A DNA stretch of 64,000 nt. Source: Phlebotomus papatasi (taxonomy: Eukaryota > Arthropoda > Insecta > Diptera > Psychodidae). A model generated the notes under the pieces. That model worked only from the letters and a program-made list of their open reading frames with translations, was not told where the DNA came from and made no database searches. The stretch covers positions 106,177,417 to 106,241,416 of the forward strand of contig NC_077222.1 in the NCBI RefSeq assembly GCF_024763615.1, written 5' to 3'. A program made the translations under genes and the position numbers. Within the stretch, counting starts at the first letter, position 1. Every line of letters starts with the position of its first letter. Of this stretch, positions 23,389-32,770 are shown piece after piece.

Positions 23389-23536
23389 ATGCCCAGCGCA
23401 TAATAATATTTGTTTTGTAAACATGTTTTTGACATTTCTATGGGAGTGAGTGAGACCTAAATCTAGTCATCTTGCTCACTTTCATAGGAAATTTTGAAAA
23501 CATATTTACAAACAAAAGTTATTGTGCGTTGGGCAT
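23389..23536. mobile_element. Palindromic MITE, family A, copy 2
   Basis: Starts ATGCCCAGCGCATAATAATA and ends GTTATTGTGCGTTGGGCAT; arms run through AAACATGTTTTTGACATTTC. Its length of 148 bases equals that of copy 1 at 340-487. It sits between R1-related sequences, consistent with a later insertion. Confidence 0.78.
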
Positions 23537-24318
23537 TAGTATAAATTTTTTTCCTGTTTTCGAAAACATTTCACGAGATATCTTCAAAACTACGTAGGTT
23601 GCCAATTTGGGGTTTTCGGTTGCCTCTTCGTTATTAAATAGGCTTTTCTTTTGTATTAGTATTTTTTGCTAATTCATTCCAGAATGACAGAAAACAGCTA
23701 ATAAACTCAAAATTTTTTTTCTGCGCGCTAGAAACATATGGGAAACATAGGAAATGTCATGCCCCTGGAATGAACAAAGGAGGAGAAGATAGAAAACAGT
23801 TTCGTCTCGATATAATGTCAGTTTAGGAGAGGTTATCGAAGAACGGAATTCGACATCTCTTACCTTTTGAAGTTTATATAAATCGGAAAACCAGAAGCTC
23901 ACAGATACTTCACAGATTCATTACCGATTGAGACCAATACAGTCGAATCCAGAATTTCAAGACCTTTCAAACAAACCCAAATTTGACCAAATCGGTTAAA
24001 AGAAGCACTCTAATCATTCAAAAGGGTAAGTCAATTTTGAGAAAAAAATTAACCTAATTTTTAACGCAAAGGGGGATATGGTATGAACAAAGGAAACGGA
24101 GGTGAAAAAAACTGATTGATAGCGAGATAATGTCATTTTAGGAGGGTCATCGAAAACCAGAAGCCGATATCTTTTATGGTTTGAATTTTGTATGAGTCAG
24201 AAGACCATAAAACCAAAATAAACCTTACTGATTCATTACCGATTAAGACCAACGCAGTTACACCTGGAATTTCAAAACCTGCCAAATACATTCAAATTTA
24301 ACCAAATTATTTTAAAAA
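23537..24318. repeat. R1-related sequence, two tandem units of about 320 bp
   Basis: CGATATAATGTCAGTTTAGG near 23807 recurs as CGAGATAATGTCATTTTAGG near 24123. Each is followed by a TATCGAAGAACGG or CATCGAAAACCAG block, then ATTACCGATTGAGACCAATA or its variant, then GAATTTCAAGACCTTTCAAA. No coding frame of note; the 77-codon minus frame 23669-23902 falls inside. Confidence 0.5.
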
Positions 24319-25275
24319 TAGGGGGAACTGGGGCAGTAGTAAACTGGGGTAGTTGTAAACACTGTGATTTTTTTCATTAATTTTAAGACTCCAGAGGATA
24401 AAACCCATAAGCATTCATAGATACCATGGGGATGTATGTCCACAGAAGAATTGGTCAATAAAATCCTAATACTTTAAAAATAAAAATCATTTTTCCCGAA
24501 AATGTTGATATTTCAATTATTTTGGTCATTTGGATAACCACCTGGAAATTAAAAACTGTGTAAAATAATCGAAATGTAGCAATACCAGTTCTTTCCTACA
24601 TCTTTTAGGATTATATTTATGGATTTACTAGACAAATTGAGATTCTCATTATTTCAAAAGAATTAATAATTGGTCAGAAAACAGCATTTGGGGTAGATGT
24701 AAACAGGCAATTTCAATTTCACAAAATGAGTAGGTAAAAGAGCGGGAAATTGACCTTCATGCGAAATATCTATAATTCATAGATTACAAAAAAATTGGTA
24801 GGGCTGTGTTCAATAAAAAGTCACATGATGTCAAAATATGGGGAAAATCCATTGAAAAATGTCTTTGATATGCATGCTTTTAGTTTTTTTTGCTATTTTA
24901 AATATTCTTTGTAAAAAGAGTAGTGATTTTTTGAGTAATATACAGTCTTTATATATCTCTTAAGTAATTAAAATAATTGAAAGTGGTGCAAAGTTAATTT
25001 CAAGGGTAGAAAAAAGGGTGTTTACATCCTCCCCAGAAAGTGGTTACTTCTACCCCAGGTATTTTGTGAAAAGAGAAAAATGCACAGGGACACAAATTTT
25101 ATTTTTATGGAAAACTCAATTGTTTTCCAGCATCCGCATTACCCTCGACGAATTGCCTATACCCAAGGGTAAAACATGAGCTAAGAAATATTTTCCAAAA
25201 AATCACGGTGTCCTTGGAAAATCACCTCAAATTCGCATCTATCGAAAATGGTTACATGTGCCCCAGTCTCCCCTA
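24319..25275. mobile_element. 957-bp inverted-repeat element, GGGGTAGNNGTAAAC phrase
   Basis: Left end TAGGGGGAACTGGGGCAGTA; right end, reversed, TAGGGGAGACTGGGGCACAT followed by GTAACC. The phrase GGGGTAGTTGTAAAC, GGGGTAGATGTAAAC and inverse forms (GTTTACATCCTCCCC, GTTACTTCTACCCC) recur inside. No transposase frame, so non-autonomous. It belongs to the TAGGG-type group of this window. Confidence 0.75.
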
Positions 25276-25416
25276 TACCCCCTGGAGCGGTTAACCCTTG
25301 ACAATGCGTAATTCAAGATGGTGATCATATGTTACTATGGACGTAATTATGAGAACTTGCGAACTTTTTGTTCAATATTAATTATATTGATGTACAGAGA
25401 ATCGAGAGTGTTAGGT
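25276..25416. other. Short non-coding spacer
   Basis: No feature recognised between two mobile elements. Confidence 0.5.
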
Positions 25417-25533
25417 CCTTGACAGACTTACGATTTAAGCTAGGAGACGGCTTAGAAGAAAATGTTGGGATTCCATTATTTCGAATATAATTACGCTAAA
25501 CCGTCTCTCGGGTAGTCCTCAGGTCTGTCAAGG
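25417..25533. mobile_element. Small MITE with CCTTGACAGAC ends, copy 1
   Basis: CCTTGACAGACTTACGATTT at the left and, reversed, CCTTGACAGACCTGAGGACT at the right, with inner inverted GAGACGGCTTAG/CTAAACCGTCTC. A second copy at 56453-56572 shares AATATAATTACGCTAA and CGTCTCTCGG. Confidence 0.75.
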
Positions 25534-25601
25534 TACTTAGATTGAAGTGCAAAATGCAATTGGTTAAGGTCATGTAGCAACTCAAGCAGAGCTTGTGGCC
25601 T

Positions 25602-26124
25602 TTAACCCTTTAAGGACGATTGGAACATCGGTGTCCCATAAAGAAAATAATTTTTCCTGACTACCCAAAGTTATTTTTTCTTATGTCTATACATAATCGT
25701 AAAGTATAAGGTTGAAGGAATCTAGAATATTTTTTGCAAGTCTCTAACTATATTTGATATGTTGTAAATATTTAAGCTCAAAAATAACGAATTTTTAAAT
25801 TCTCAAATTCATAATTGATTTTATTTATTTTTTATACTTCCAATTTTTTTCAAGCAAAACCCTTTTGGCAATAAAAACTACAATACTCATACTAATATTT
25901 TTCATTAAAGCGAAAAATATTATTCATTGGTATTGTCAGAAAAATTATTTAAATTTTTGGACTATTTTTGTCCCTATCTTTCATAGAAGCACAAAATACA
26001 CCGAATCAGACTCTGTTGGACTTTCCATGGTTAGATCTAAAACTTATCATTAATTATGATTCTCAGTTTAATTTTTATTGTTAATTTTCATTCCGGAAAA
26101 AGTGTCTCGTCGTTAAAGGGTTAA
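25602..26124. mobile_element. piggyBac-type MITE with TTAA target duplication
   Basis: The ends read TTAA-CCCTTTAAGGACGA and, inverted, TTAA-CCCTTTAACGACGA. A TTAA duplication directly followed by CCC at both termini is the hallmark of the piggyBac superfamily. The 515-base interior is AT-rich with no transposase frame; it includes GGAACATCGGTGTCCC near the left end. The 62-codon frame 25865-26053 is not supported. A broken relative of the end sequence lies at 45094-45290. The insertion splits a tRNA-like sequence (see 26121-26189). Confidence 0.8.
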
Positions 26125-26189
26125 TAGCTCAGTTGATAGAGTACTCGTTTGGTTAACGAGAGGTCTCCAATTCAATCTTGGCCGGAGGC
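26121..26189 (+). tRNA. tRNA-like sequence (pseudogene or SINE head), anticodon GGT
   Basis: TAGCTCAGTTGATAGAGT forms a D arm with a good A box; CTCGT-TTGGTTA-ACGAG is a perfect five-pair anticodon arm with loop anticodon GGT (threonine); TCCAA-TTCAATC-TTGGC is a T arm with four of five pairs and a canonical TTCAATC loop. The 5' strand of the acceptor stem is missing here. The bases 25598-25604 (GCCTTTA), left of the piggyBac-type MITE, pair with CGGAGGC at 26183-26189 in six of seven positions (two G-T). A pyrimidine at position 37 and an extra base before the D arm argue against a working tRNA. It could equally be a SINE head. Confidence 0.55.
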
Positions 26190-26929
26190 TGGAGCTGGAA
26201 TTATTCGTATCTTCTTTTCGGAGAAGACTGAATGATTTGAGTGTCACTTGCTCTGATAGACGATTTTATGGACGAAATATTTAGCTGACCTACCTCCAAA
26301 ACATATTCAAATGTGATCAAAATCGTTTAACTAAGCCAAATTTGGAATACGTTCAAAAGAAACATGTTTTCGGAGATAAAGGAAGAGGTTTTCGAGGTGT
26401 CATCAAAAATCGGAAGTAAACATCTCTCATAGTTTGGAAACGACGATGGTAGCAAATTGAAAATAAAATACGATTATACTAATCTCAAGTATAGATTTTA
26501 AGCAGTAAATACATAGTGAAATATCCTAGCTTTGCGGAATGAGCGAACTCATCACTATGGCTCTATGCCCATAAGAAAGCCTATCAACTCTTCTATTTTT
26601 TATGAAGAAAACTATTTTGCAATTAAAAGTACGGCAAAAACTCTTATTCGAAATTTTAGCCGATTCTTAATTCACTTGGAAATCTGGAAACAAGTAAATT
26701 CGGTTATAACCGGTTCAGTACCGATCTTTTTACCGGATTTTATCTGACTAAACCTGATTCAGAGCTATCAAAAATTCCAAAACCGTTCCAAATAATCCGA
26801 ATTTATCTCAATTGGCTGGAAAATTCGTTTCCTAGAACTGTCTAATTCTCTCAACACCGGAATAATGTCAAACAGGTCAATTTTACTCAGTCTTACTTTT
26901 TCCGAGTTTTAGGTTTTCAGTTAAAACAC
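26190..26929. repeat. R1-related diverged sequence
   Basis: ATCAAAAATCGGAAGTAAAC near 26403, TCGGTTATAACCGGTTCAGT near 26699 and ATCAAAAATTCCAAAACCG near 26768 recall R1 copies elsewhere. The 71-codon frame 26532-26747 crosses it and is not supported. Confidence 0.4.
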
Positions 26930-27072
26930 ATCGTCGGTTGCATCGACCGTTGTCGTATCTGCATCTTTTTTGTGTCTACATTTGATTCAAGCTACATTAC
27001 ACGTTTTCTCTTGCTTGGAATGCTTACACAAAAGGAATGCAGATACGACAGCGATTGATGCAAGCGACAATG
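26930..27072. mobile_element. Small inverted-repeat element with TGTCGTATCTGCAT arms
   Basis: CATCGTCGGTTGCATCGACC then GTTGTCGTATCTGCATCTTT at the left; the right reversed reads CATTGTCGCTTGCATCAATC then GCTGTCGTATCTGCATTCCT. Arms of about 45 bases with mismatches; total 143. Single copy in this window. Confidence 0.65.
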
Positions 27073-28289
27073 TGGTGAGAAAGAATTTTTCAATTCAAAG
27101 AACTTAGTAATTTAATCTTCAAAATTTTGTATGGTTCCGAAAGAGCCAAAAATTGTACATTGAATTACCCTATAAAGCACTTATTAGCCAAGTTTTCGAA
27201 GTAACACGGAAATAGCGAAAAATCTGTCATTTAAAATTGACGCTGCAAGTTGTGATAAAAGTTTTAAAGTCAAAAACCTATTTTACGACAATTGTTGATC
27301 CCAGCGACGTTTTATGAATTAAAATTAGACCCATTTTTTATAAAGATTCAGGTTTTTCCTGACGAAAATTTAATATTTTACTAACAAATTTATTTCAATT
27401 CATTTTAATTTTTGTCTCAATTTTCACGAAAAATTGCTCCCAGATTGACTAAAAAGTATACACAAAAATAATATTTTTGCTTCAAAAAACCAACTTTTCA
27501 GTAGTTCGGGTGAGCAGAAATCATGGGATTTTTTTTTTCAAACCGTTCTTTTTAACTCACGCATATCTATTTTATCGTTGAATATTTTTTTGGGTTCAAT
27601 ATTTTCTATTGGATTTACTTTATTGACTCTCTCGATTGAATGAATTTGATTGAGTAACATCAATATACACATTTTCTATTTATGAGCTTTCATTGACCAT
27701 TGTTGGTGGATGGAAATAAAAGTTTTGGTGAGTTTTGATACTTTTCTGAGCTTTGTGTGATTTTTTTACTGGTGATTTTGTGACGGATCATACTAAATAA
27801 ATCTTTCGATATCGTGTTTACGCTAAAGTTAGGAAGAAATTTGTTATTCTTATGCTGTGAATTGTGCACGAAATAGCGGAAGGATAGAAAACAATGAATG
27901 ATACAAAAGCTCTACAATGTGTGCTTTAGTGCTTTAAGGAAGGGCTTTAAAAAACAAATTATGTTTTGGGAGGGATTTTAAATGAATTCATCTACTGTAA
28001 TTCTGACAAGATTTCAAATACTTCGCATGGGCTCAAACTTTTCGAAAGTATTGAATGGAACTGCTTGAAACTACTAGAATTTTGTGATTGATTGCGAGAA
28101 GTTTACGAAAGTACCCGCAGGGGCATTATTATAAACATGAATGCTTTGAAATTTTAATAGACTCGTTCAATTTCGTAATTTAAATAACTTGAGAATAATT
28201 TATTAATAACCCGGATGTCACTTTAAGCACCCAATGAAACGTAAAATACCTGTACCTTGTGGTAGAATAGCGAAAAAAATATAGCATGG
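27073..28289. other. Non-coding DNA
   Basis: AT-rich, no repeat or gene recognised. Confidence 0.55.
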
Positions 28290-28389
28290 CTTAGCTTTTA
28301 GACTAAGTACTTAATTAGGGCCTTTGTAACAGTCCTTAATTAAGAAGTTAACACTAAGGACATTAAAAGTACTTCCACTAAGTACTTAA
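28290..28389. repeat. AAGTACTTAATTAAGG-type repeat hosting the SINE
   Basis: AAGTACTTAATTAGGGCC, GTCCTTAATTAAGAAGTTAA and AAGTACTTAA occur here, and the pattern continues after the SINE (AAGTACTTAATTAAGGACTT at 28856). A related piece, CCTTAATTAAGGGCTTATTA, lies at 29929. Probably a small palindromic element interrupted by the SINE. Confidence 0.45.
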
Positions 28390-28853
28390 GATAAGATAAG
28401 ATAAGATAAGATTTTGCCAGGGGTCAGTTCTCCATTTCGGATATTCCGATGCATCCAGGCCACCAATTGGGCCCCTTATGCTTCCCCACTCCTATTCTAT
28501 CTTATCCCCCGATACGGGTAGCCGCTCTATATCGCAGCTCTGTGTGGACAATCAGTGCCGTTACTATATCACAGCATCCCTTCTCGGTGTGTGTTTGGGA
28601 TCAGTGACAGCGAATATTTGTATCGATTGAAGTACCACTTTCACATCGAAACTCGTTCTCGTACCAGCCTCTATTGTTTAGGCGGTTCACTTTTTTGTCA
28701 ATATGCACCATTGACATTACTATTCATTCATTCACTGGACGAATTCAAAGCCGATATGGCATGAGAAATCTTTTTCTGCTGCTGCTCAGCTTTGAACCCC
28801 AGACCTCGCAGTCATAGAGCTACTACTCTATCCACTGACCCACTCGAGGCCCT
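28390..28853 (-). mobile_element. tRNA-derived SINE, full length, with 11-bp target duplications
   Basis: On the minus strand it starts GGGCCTCGAGTGGGTCAGTG then GATAGAG, a tRNA-like A box, followed about 30 bases on by GGGGTTCAAAGC, a B box. After a body of about 380 bases it ends GGCCCAATTGGTGGCCTGGA ... CCCCTGGCAAAATCTTATCTT with a TCTTA tail. The 11-mer TAAGTACTTAA stands directly on both sides (28379-28389 and 28854-28864), as expected of a target-site duplication. The 69-codon plus frame 28555-28764 lies inside and is not a gene. Mobilised in trans by a LINE, as SINEs are; a truncated copy is at 13719-13833. Confidence 0.85.
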
Positions 28854-28864
28854 TAAGTACTTAA

Positions 28865-29442
28865 TTAAGGACTTCTGAATAATCTCTTTTTAAGTAATTA
28901 CTTTTCCGGATAAAAAACAGTTTCTGCCCAGTCTCACAGAGGCTTCCCACCTCTGTGAAGAAAAACATGATCTGTATATATTCTCATGACCATGTCAGAT
29001 ATAAGATTAATACTTTCTGAACTGCGAGAATGCCAAAATAAGATAGCAAGTGTTTTATCCTGCCCTTCTCTCGCATTTTGCCACTACGTACAAAGTTGGC
29101 AGCAATGCAATCGCTCGAAAACTGACCGAATCACAGTTGGCACGCATGGAAAATTGCTCGAATTGCCTATAATACGATTCAGAAAACAATTAATATGAAC
29201 AGTAATATCTTACTCATCGTATTACTCCACTAGAGTGCACTCTTTCTAACAGATGCATTTTTCCATTTAAAATTTTGCATACTGTACAGCTCTTTTTCTG
29301 TCTTTTCTTCCTCTTAGTATTAATCTTATATGTGACACCACGGTCAGGAAAATAGGGAGAGTGTGGGGATTTTTTTAATGGTAGTGCTATATTAAATTGA
29401 TAATATTCTATTTATGAACAAGAACATTAAAAAAACACTTAC
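28865..29442. other. Non-coding DNA
   Basis: A 70-codon plus frame at 28986-29198 has no recognised domain. Otherwise AT-rich. Bases 29436-29442 are the donor side of the candidate microexon. Confidence 0.5.
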
Positions 29443-29479
29443 CTTCTTAGCCGCTGCCAGATAAGTTCCCAAAATTTAC
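29443..29479 (-). other. Candidate 37-nt microexon
   Basis: On the minus strand a strong acceptor (CACCTTCTTCTTTCGTTTTC, then AATATTTTCTTCTTCAG) is followed by 37 bases and a near-perfect donor, AAG|GTAAGTG. The segment holds GGCAGCGGC in otherwise AT-rich DNA. Of its three frames only the one starting after two bases is open throughout (KFWELIWQRLR). Another reads ILGTYLAAAKK up to the donor but has TAA just after the acceptor. So it could be a short coding exon of phase 2, an untranslated exon, or a chance match. No neighbouring exon is visible in this window. Confidence 0.3.
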
Positions 29480-30250
29480 CTGAAGAAGAAAATATTAAAA
29501 TAATTTTTAAAACGAAATAATAAAAAGAAAACGAAAGAAGAAGGTGTATCATAATTCGATACTCTTTGGAACAACTTCCATTCCCGGATTACGCACTGGT
29601 GGATAAAATATTAATCATAATTTGGAAATCTCGTGAGTCACTTCACACTCAGATCACGAAATAATGAAGAAATTTATTACAATAATAATAATATTGATAA
29701 TATTTATCCCCAGACTTGGTATATTTTACTAATTCTCACATTTGATAAAGTTATATCTCAAAAATACTAAAAATTTGCAAATGAAAATGCATATTTTCTA
29801 ACATTTTGAGGTTATTTTGAAATATAAAATTGATTCGTATCCTTCCACCTAATGGTTAACCTGTCACTGTCTCATTTGCTACTCCGATTCCAACCATTTG
29901 CCACCAGGTGTCACTATTATAATATTTCCTTAATTAAGGGCTTATTAAGTACTTACAAAATGCATATTTTATGCACTTGACGAAAGCATTCATTTAAAAG
30001 CTTCGTATCACCCGGGATTCAAAACGCCACCCCAGTTGTATCTGATCGAATTTGATGATCAAGGGTGTAAATGAAATGTGTCACAAAATTACTATGTCTT
30101 TTTTTAGAAATCGGACGATCAGTAAACAAACGCTACGAATGCTGATGTCAGGGAATAAAATTTCTATGTGACATTATATATAAATAAATATTTCAGTTCC
30201 ATATACAACTCTCATATACAACCTGAGACAGAGTTTTCCACCGTTTTACT
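29480..30250. other. Non-coding DNA
   Basis: Includes the polypyrimidine tract of the candidate acceptor (29480-29545). The rest is AT-rich with no recognised feature apart from CCTTAATTAAGGGCTTATTA at 29929. Confidence 0.5.
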
Positions 30251-30290
30251 CTGGAGGTTGGTTACCAACGCTAAGACGGCGGTGGCCGCT
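30251..30290. repeat. GC-rich repeated box, copy 1
   Basis: CTGGAGGTTGGTTACCAACG followed by CTAAGACGGCGGTGGCCGCT. Inverted relative to 57558-57593 (AGCGGCCACCGCCGTCTTAG, CGTTGATGACCAACCT), with which it is nearly identical, and to the more diverged 34419-34454. Confidence 0.65.
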
Positions 30291-30399
30291 ATCACACAAA
30301 CATTGAAGTCCTTGTACACCAATTTATCTGTCTAAATTTTTGCTTTCAAGAGCTCTAGCTCAAAAGTAATATTTGAAATAAATTAAAATGCATTAAATG

Positions 30400-30780
30400 A
30401 ATTTTGGGTAATGTTTTGAGTGATTTATAAATTGGTTCAAATCGGTTCTGAACCGATAAGTAATTTTTGTCTGAAAACCAATTCTGTTATTTTTAAAACT
30501 ATTTACTTAAAACTATAAACGGACATTTCGTCCTTATACTAAAATGCCGTTGAATTATTCCTAATAACGATTTTTCAAGGTCAAAAGTTAAAAAGGCTCT
30601 AGAGAGCGTATTTGTCAACCAAAGGGGTTATGTTTAGACTCGTTGGAAAAGTCTTGAGATTCCTCACAAGCCTGAACCGGATCCAATCAGTAACGAACCG
30701 GTTCATAACCAATGAGTAACTTCTATCCTAAATTCAGTTAAAAAGGACAGATAATCCTAACCGGCTTATGTAGGTGAGAT
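30400..30780. repeat. Dispersed repeat R1, copy with AACCGGTT cluster
   Basis: GGTTCAAATCGGTTCTGAAC at 30434, CGTCCTTATACTAAAATGCC, ATTCCTAATAACGATTTTTC, GTTAAAAAGGCTCTAGAGAG and CTCGTTGGAAAAGTCTTGAG, then GAACCGGTTCATAACC. The same order occurs at 18100-18300 and 47340-47560. Confidence 0.65.
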
Positions 30781-30879
30781 TCTTAACATGAGCTAACTCG
30801 GAGTGCATGCAAATTCGATTTGGAGCTGAAGTTGAGAAACGCCATTCAGTTATCTTGAATCAAATTCGTGAAATTATAC

Positions 30880-32550
30880 AAATTTTGTATTTAAACCAAA
30901 ATATCAAGGATTTGGATGAACTGACAGAAAAGTGTTATATGGGTAAAATGTAGACCAGAATGTTCTCTATAATTTTCCCATAGAACATGATCTCATCGAT
31001 TACTCAGAAGCCAAGATAAGCGAGGTTTTTTGTTTCTTAACTCGTTTTTTCATCCAGAGTGCCCCAAGTAGTCATTTGTTGAACTTCAACTATATCAAAG
31101 AATTGTTGTATTTTGCGGGACTTTCCATTTAAACCCCTATTTTAAGTGTCTTTGTGGAGTAGAGGCAGTCAAATTGGCATCTGAGGGATTTCAAAGCGTT
31201 ATTATGGGAAAAATCAATTTTTTCACACTTAAACGGCAAAATCGGAGTGATAGCGTAGTCTGAGTGGAAAATGATGTATGGACGAAATGTAGAGACAAAT
31301 GTGCTCTATAATTATGTTGAAGTAATTATCAAAATCGGTTTAGCGATAGTCGAGATAATTGAGGTTATGTGATATTGAAATTGGTTTTTCGACTGTGGCG
31401 CCCCTGGTGTTGGTCCCACGAAGTTCAAATATTCTAGAAAGTTGTAGCATTTGGTGAGATCTTTCGTTTAAGCCCTCATTCATCAAAATCGGTCACATAG
31501 AACCGGAGATATGATTTTTTGAATTTTGTGAACTTTGACCCCTCATATCTCCGGTTCTATTGAAACCACAGCGCACATACGCACCATTTTGGAAACGTCC
31601 TAGACCGGACTACAACATACTAAAATTTCATTAACTTGCACAATGCCGTTTTTGAGAAAAGTGACTTTGAATTTCGATGAATTTTGACGCTATCACAGCG
31701 CCACCTGTGGTGGCTTTTTGAACTTCAATCTGAAAGTGCTCATTGAGACGAAACCAAAAAGGTAAAATTTAGGTCGCTATGTTAGTTAGAACCGGAGATA
31801 TAGGCCGGTCAATGTTCGAACTTTGACCCCTTATAGCTCGGGTCAGGGGTTATGGATCGACTTAAGGTTTTTTTTGTTTGATAGGTATAATCAACGGCTA
31901 CAACATACTAAAATCTCAGCCCGATTGCATAAGGAATTTTTGAATTATTTAACTTATAAGATTTAAAAATTTTCTTTTTAATAATAGCGCCCCTAGAGGT
32001 GGTTTTATGAACTTGCGATGTTAGAAGGGGAAGTGGCATTTCACGAGAAATTTCCAAAAAGCCCTCACTTTTTAAATTCTGACAATTAGAACCGGAGTTA
32101 TGGCCATTTTAAGAAATTCTTTTTGGACCCTTATAGCTCGGGTCAGGGGGGTCGGGGGACCTTAAGTTTGATATTGATGGAAAGCTCTAAGGCCCAGATA
32201 TAACATACTAAAATTTGAGCCCGATCGATGCCATAGGGGCGGAGCTATTGAGAAAACAAAAAAAGGGGAGTCTTCAAAATGGCGGAAGGAGGGGTGGGGG
32301 GTGGGGGGTCAATGCACCAAGTTGCAATTTTCACCCGATATATAACCTTTGCCGAAAACCGCAAGTCGATATCTCTTTTAGTTTAGGAGCTATTAAGCTC
32401 CAAAGAGCGGCCGGCCGGCCGGCCGGCCGGGAACGTAAAATAGCCACATATATATTCGTGATCAGGAAGTGGCGAAACACATTTTGGCCAAGTTTGAGGT
32501 CGATCGGAGGACATGAAATTTTGTTAGGATTATAGTAGGTGAGATTGTTA
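30880..32550. repeat. Diverged tandem array, unit about 290-340 bp, with CTCF-like motifs
   Basis: Equivalent landmarks repeat at near-regular steps: AGAACCGGAGATAT near 31500 and 31790 and AGAACCGGAGTTAT near 32092; CTTTGACCCCTCATA and CTTTGACCCCTTATAGC near 31537 and 31826; CATACTAAAATTT or CATACTAAAATCT near 31617, 31906 and 32205; GGCGCCCCTGGTGTTGG at 31397, AGCGCCACCTGTGGTGG at 31697 and AGCGCCCCTAGAGGTGG at 31986. A first, most diverged unit lies about 30900-31250 (TTCTCTATAATTTTCCC against GTGCTCTATAATTATG at 31309). No frame runs through; the 106- and 92-codon frames at 32215-32609 oppose each other. Confidence 0.7.
32408..32431. repeat. GGCC microsatellite, self-complementary
   Basis: GCGGCCGGCCGGCCGGCCGG: five to six GGCC units, the most GC-rich spot in the window, dense in CpG and perfectly palindromic. 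A G-rich tract (GGGGTGGGGGGTGGGGGG) lies about 100 bases upstream at 32291-32308. Confidence 0.9.
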
Positions 32551-32574
32551 AGAATCTCACCTAATATTCCTATG

Positions 32575-32770
32575 GAAAATATTTCTGACAATGTTTTGAG
32601 TGACTTCAAATTGGTTGCGAACCGGTAAAGAACCGGTTATAAACTAATAAGTAATTTTTGTCAGAAATTCAATTCTATTGCTCTTAAAACTCTTTTGGGC
32701 AATCTCTTGAGTAACTTATGAATCGGTTCAAATCGGTTATGAATCGGTAAACTACCTCTCTTTACTTCAG
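32575..32770. repeat. R1 fragment, AACCGGTT cluster
   Basis: GCGAACCGGTAAAGAACCGG, TAAGTAATTTTTGTCAGAAA and GGTTCAAATCGGTTATGAAT match 30420-30480, 34650-34740 (inverted) and 47500-47630. Confidence 0.6.

Noticed and set aside
26121..26189. Functional threonine tRNA gene
   Set aside because: The 5' acceptor strand is cut off by the MITE, position 37 is a pyrimidine, and there is an extra base before the D arm; listed as tRNA-like only.
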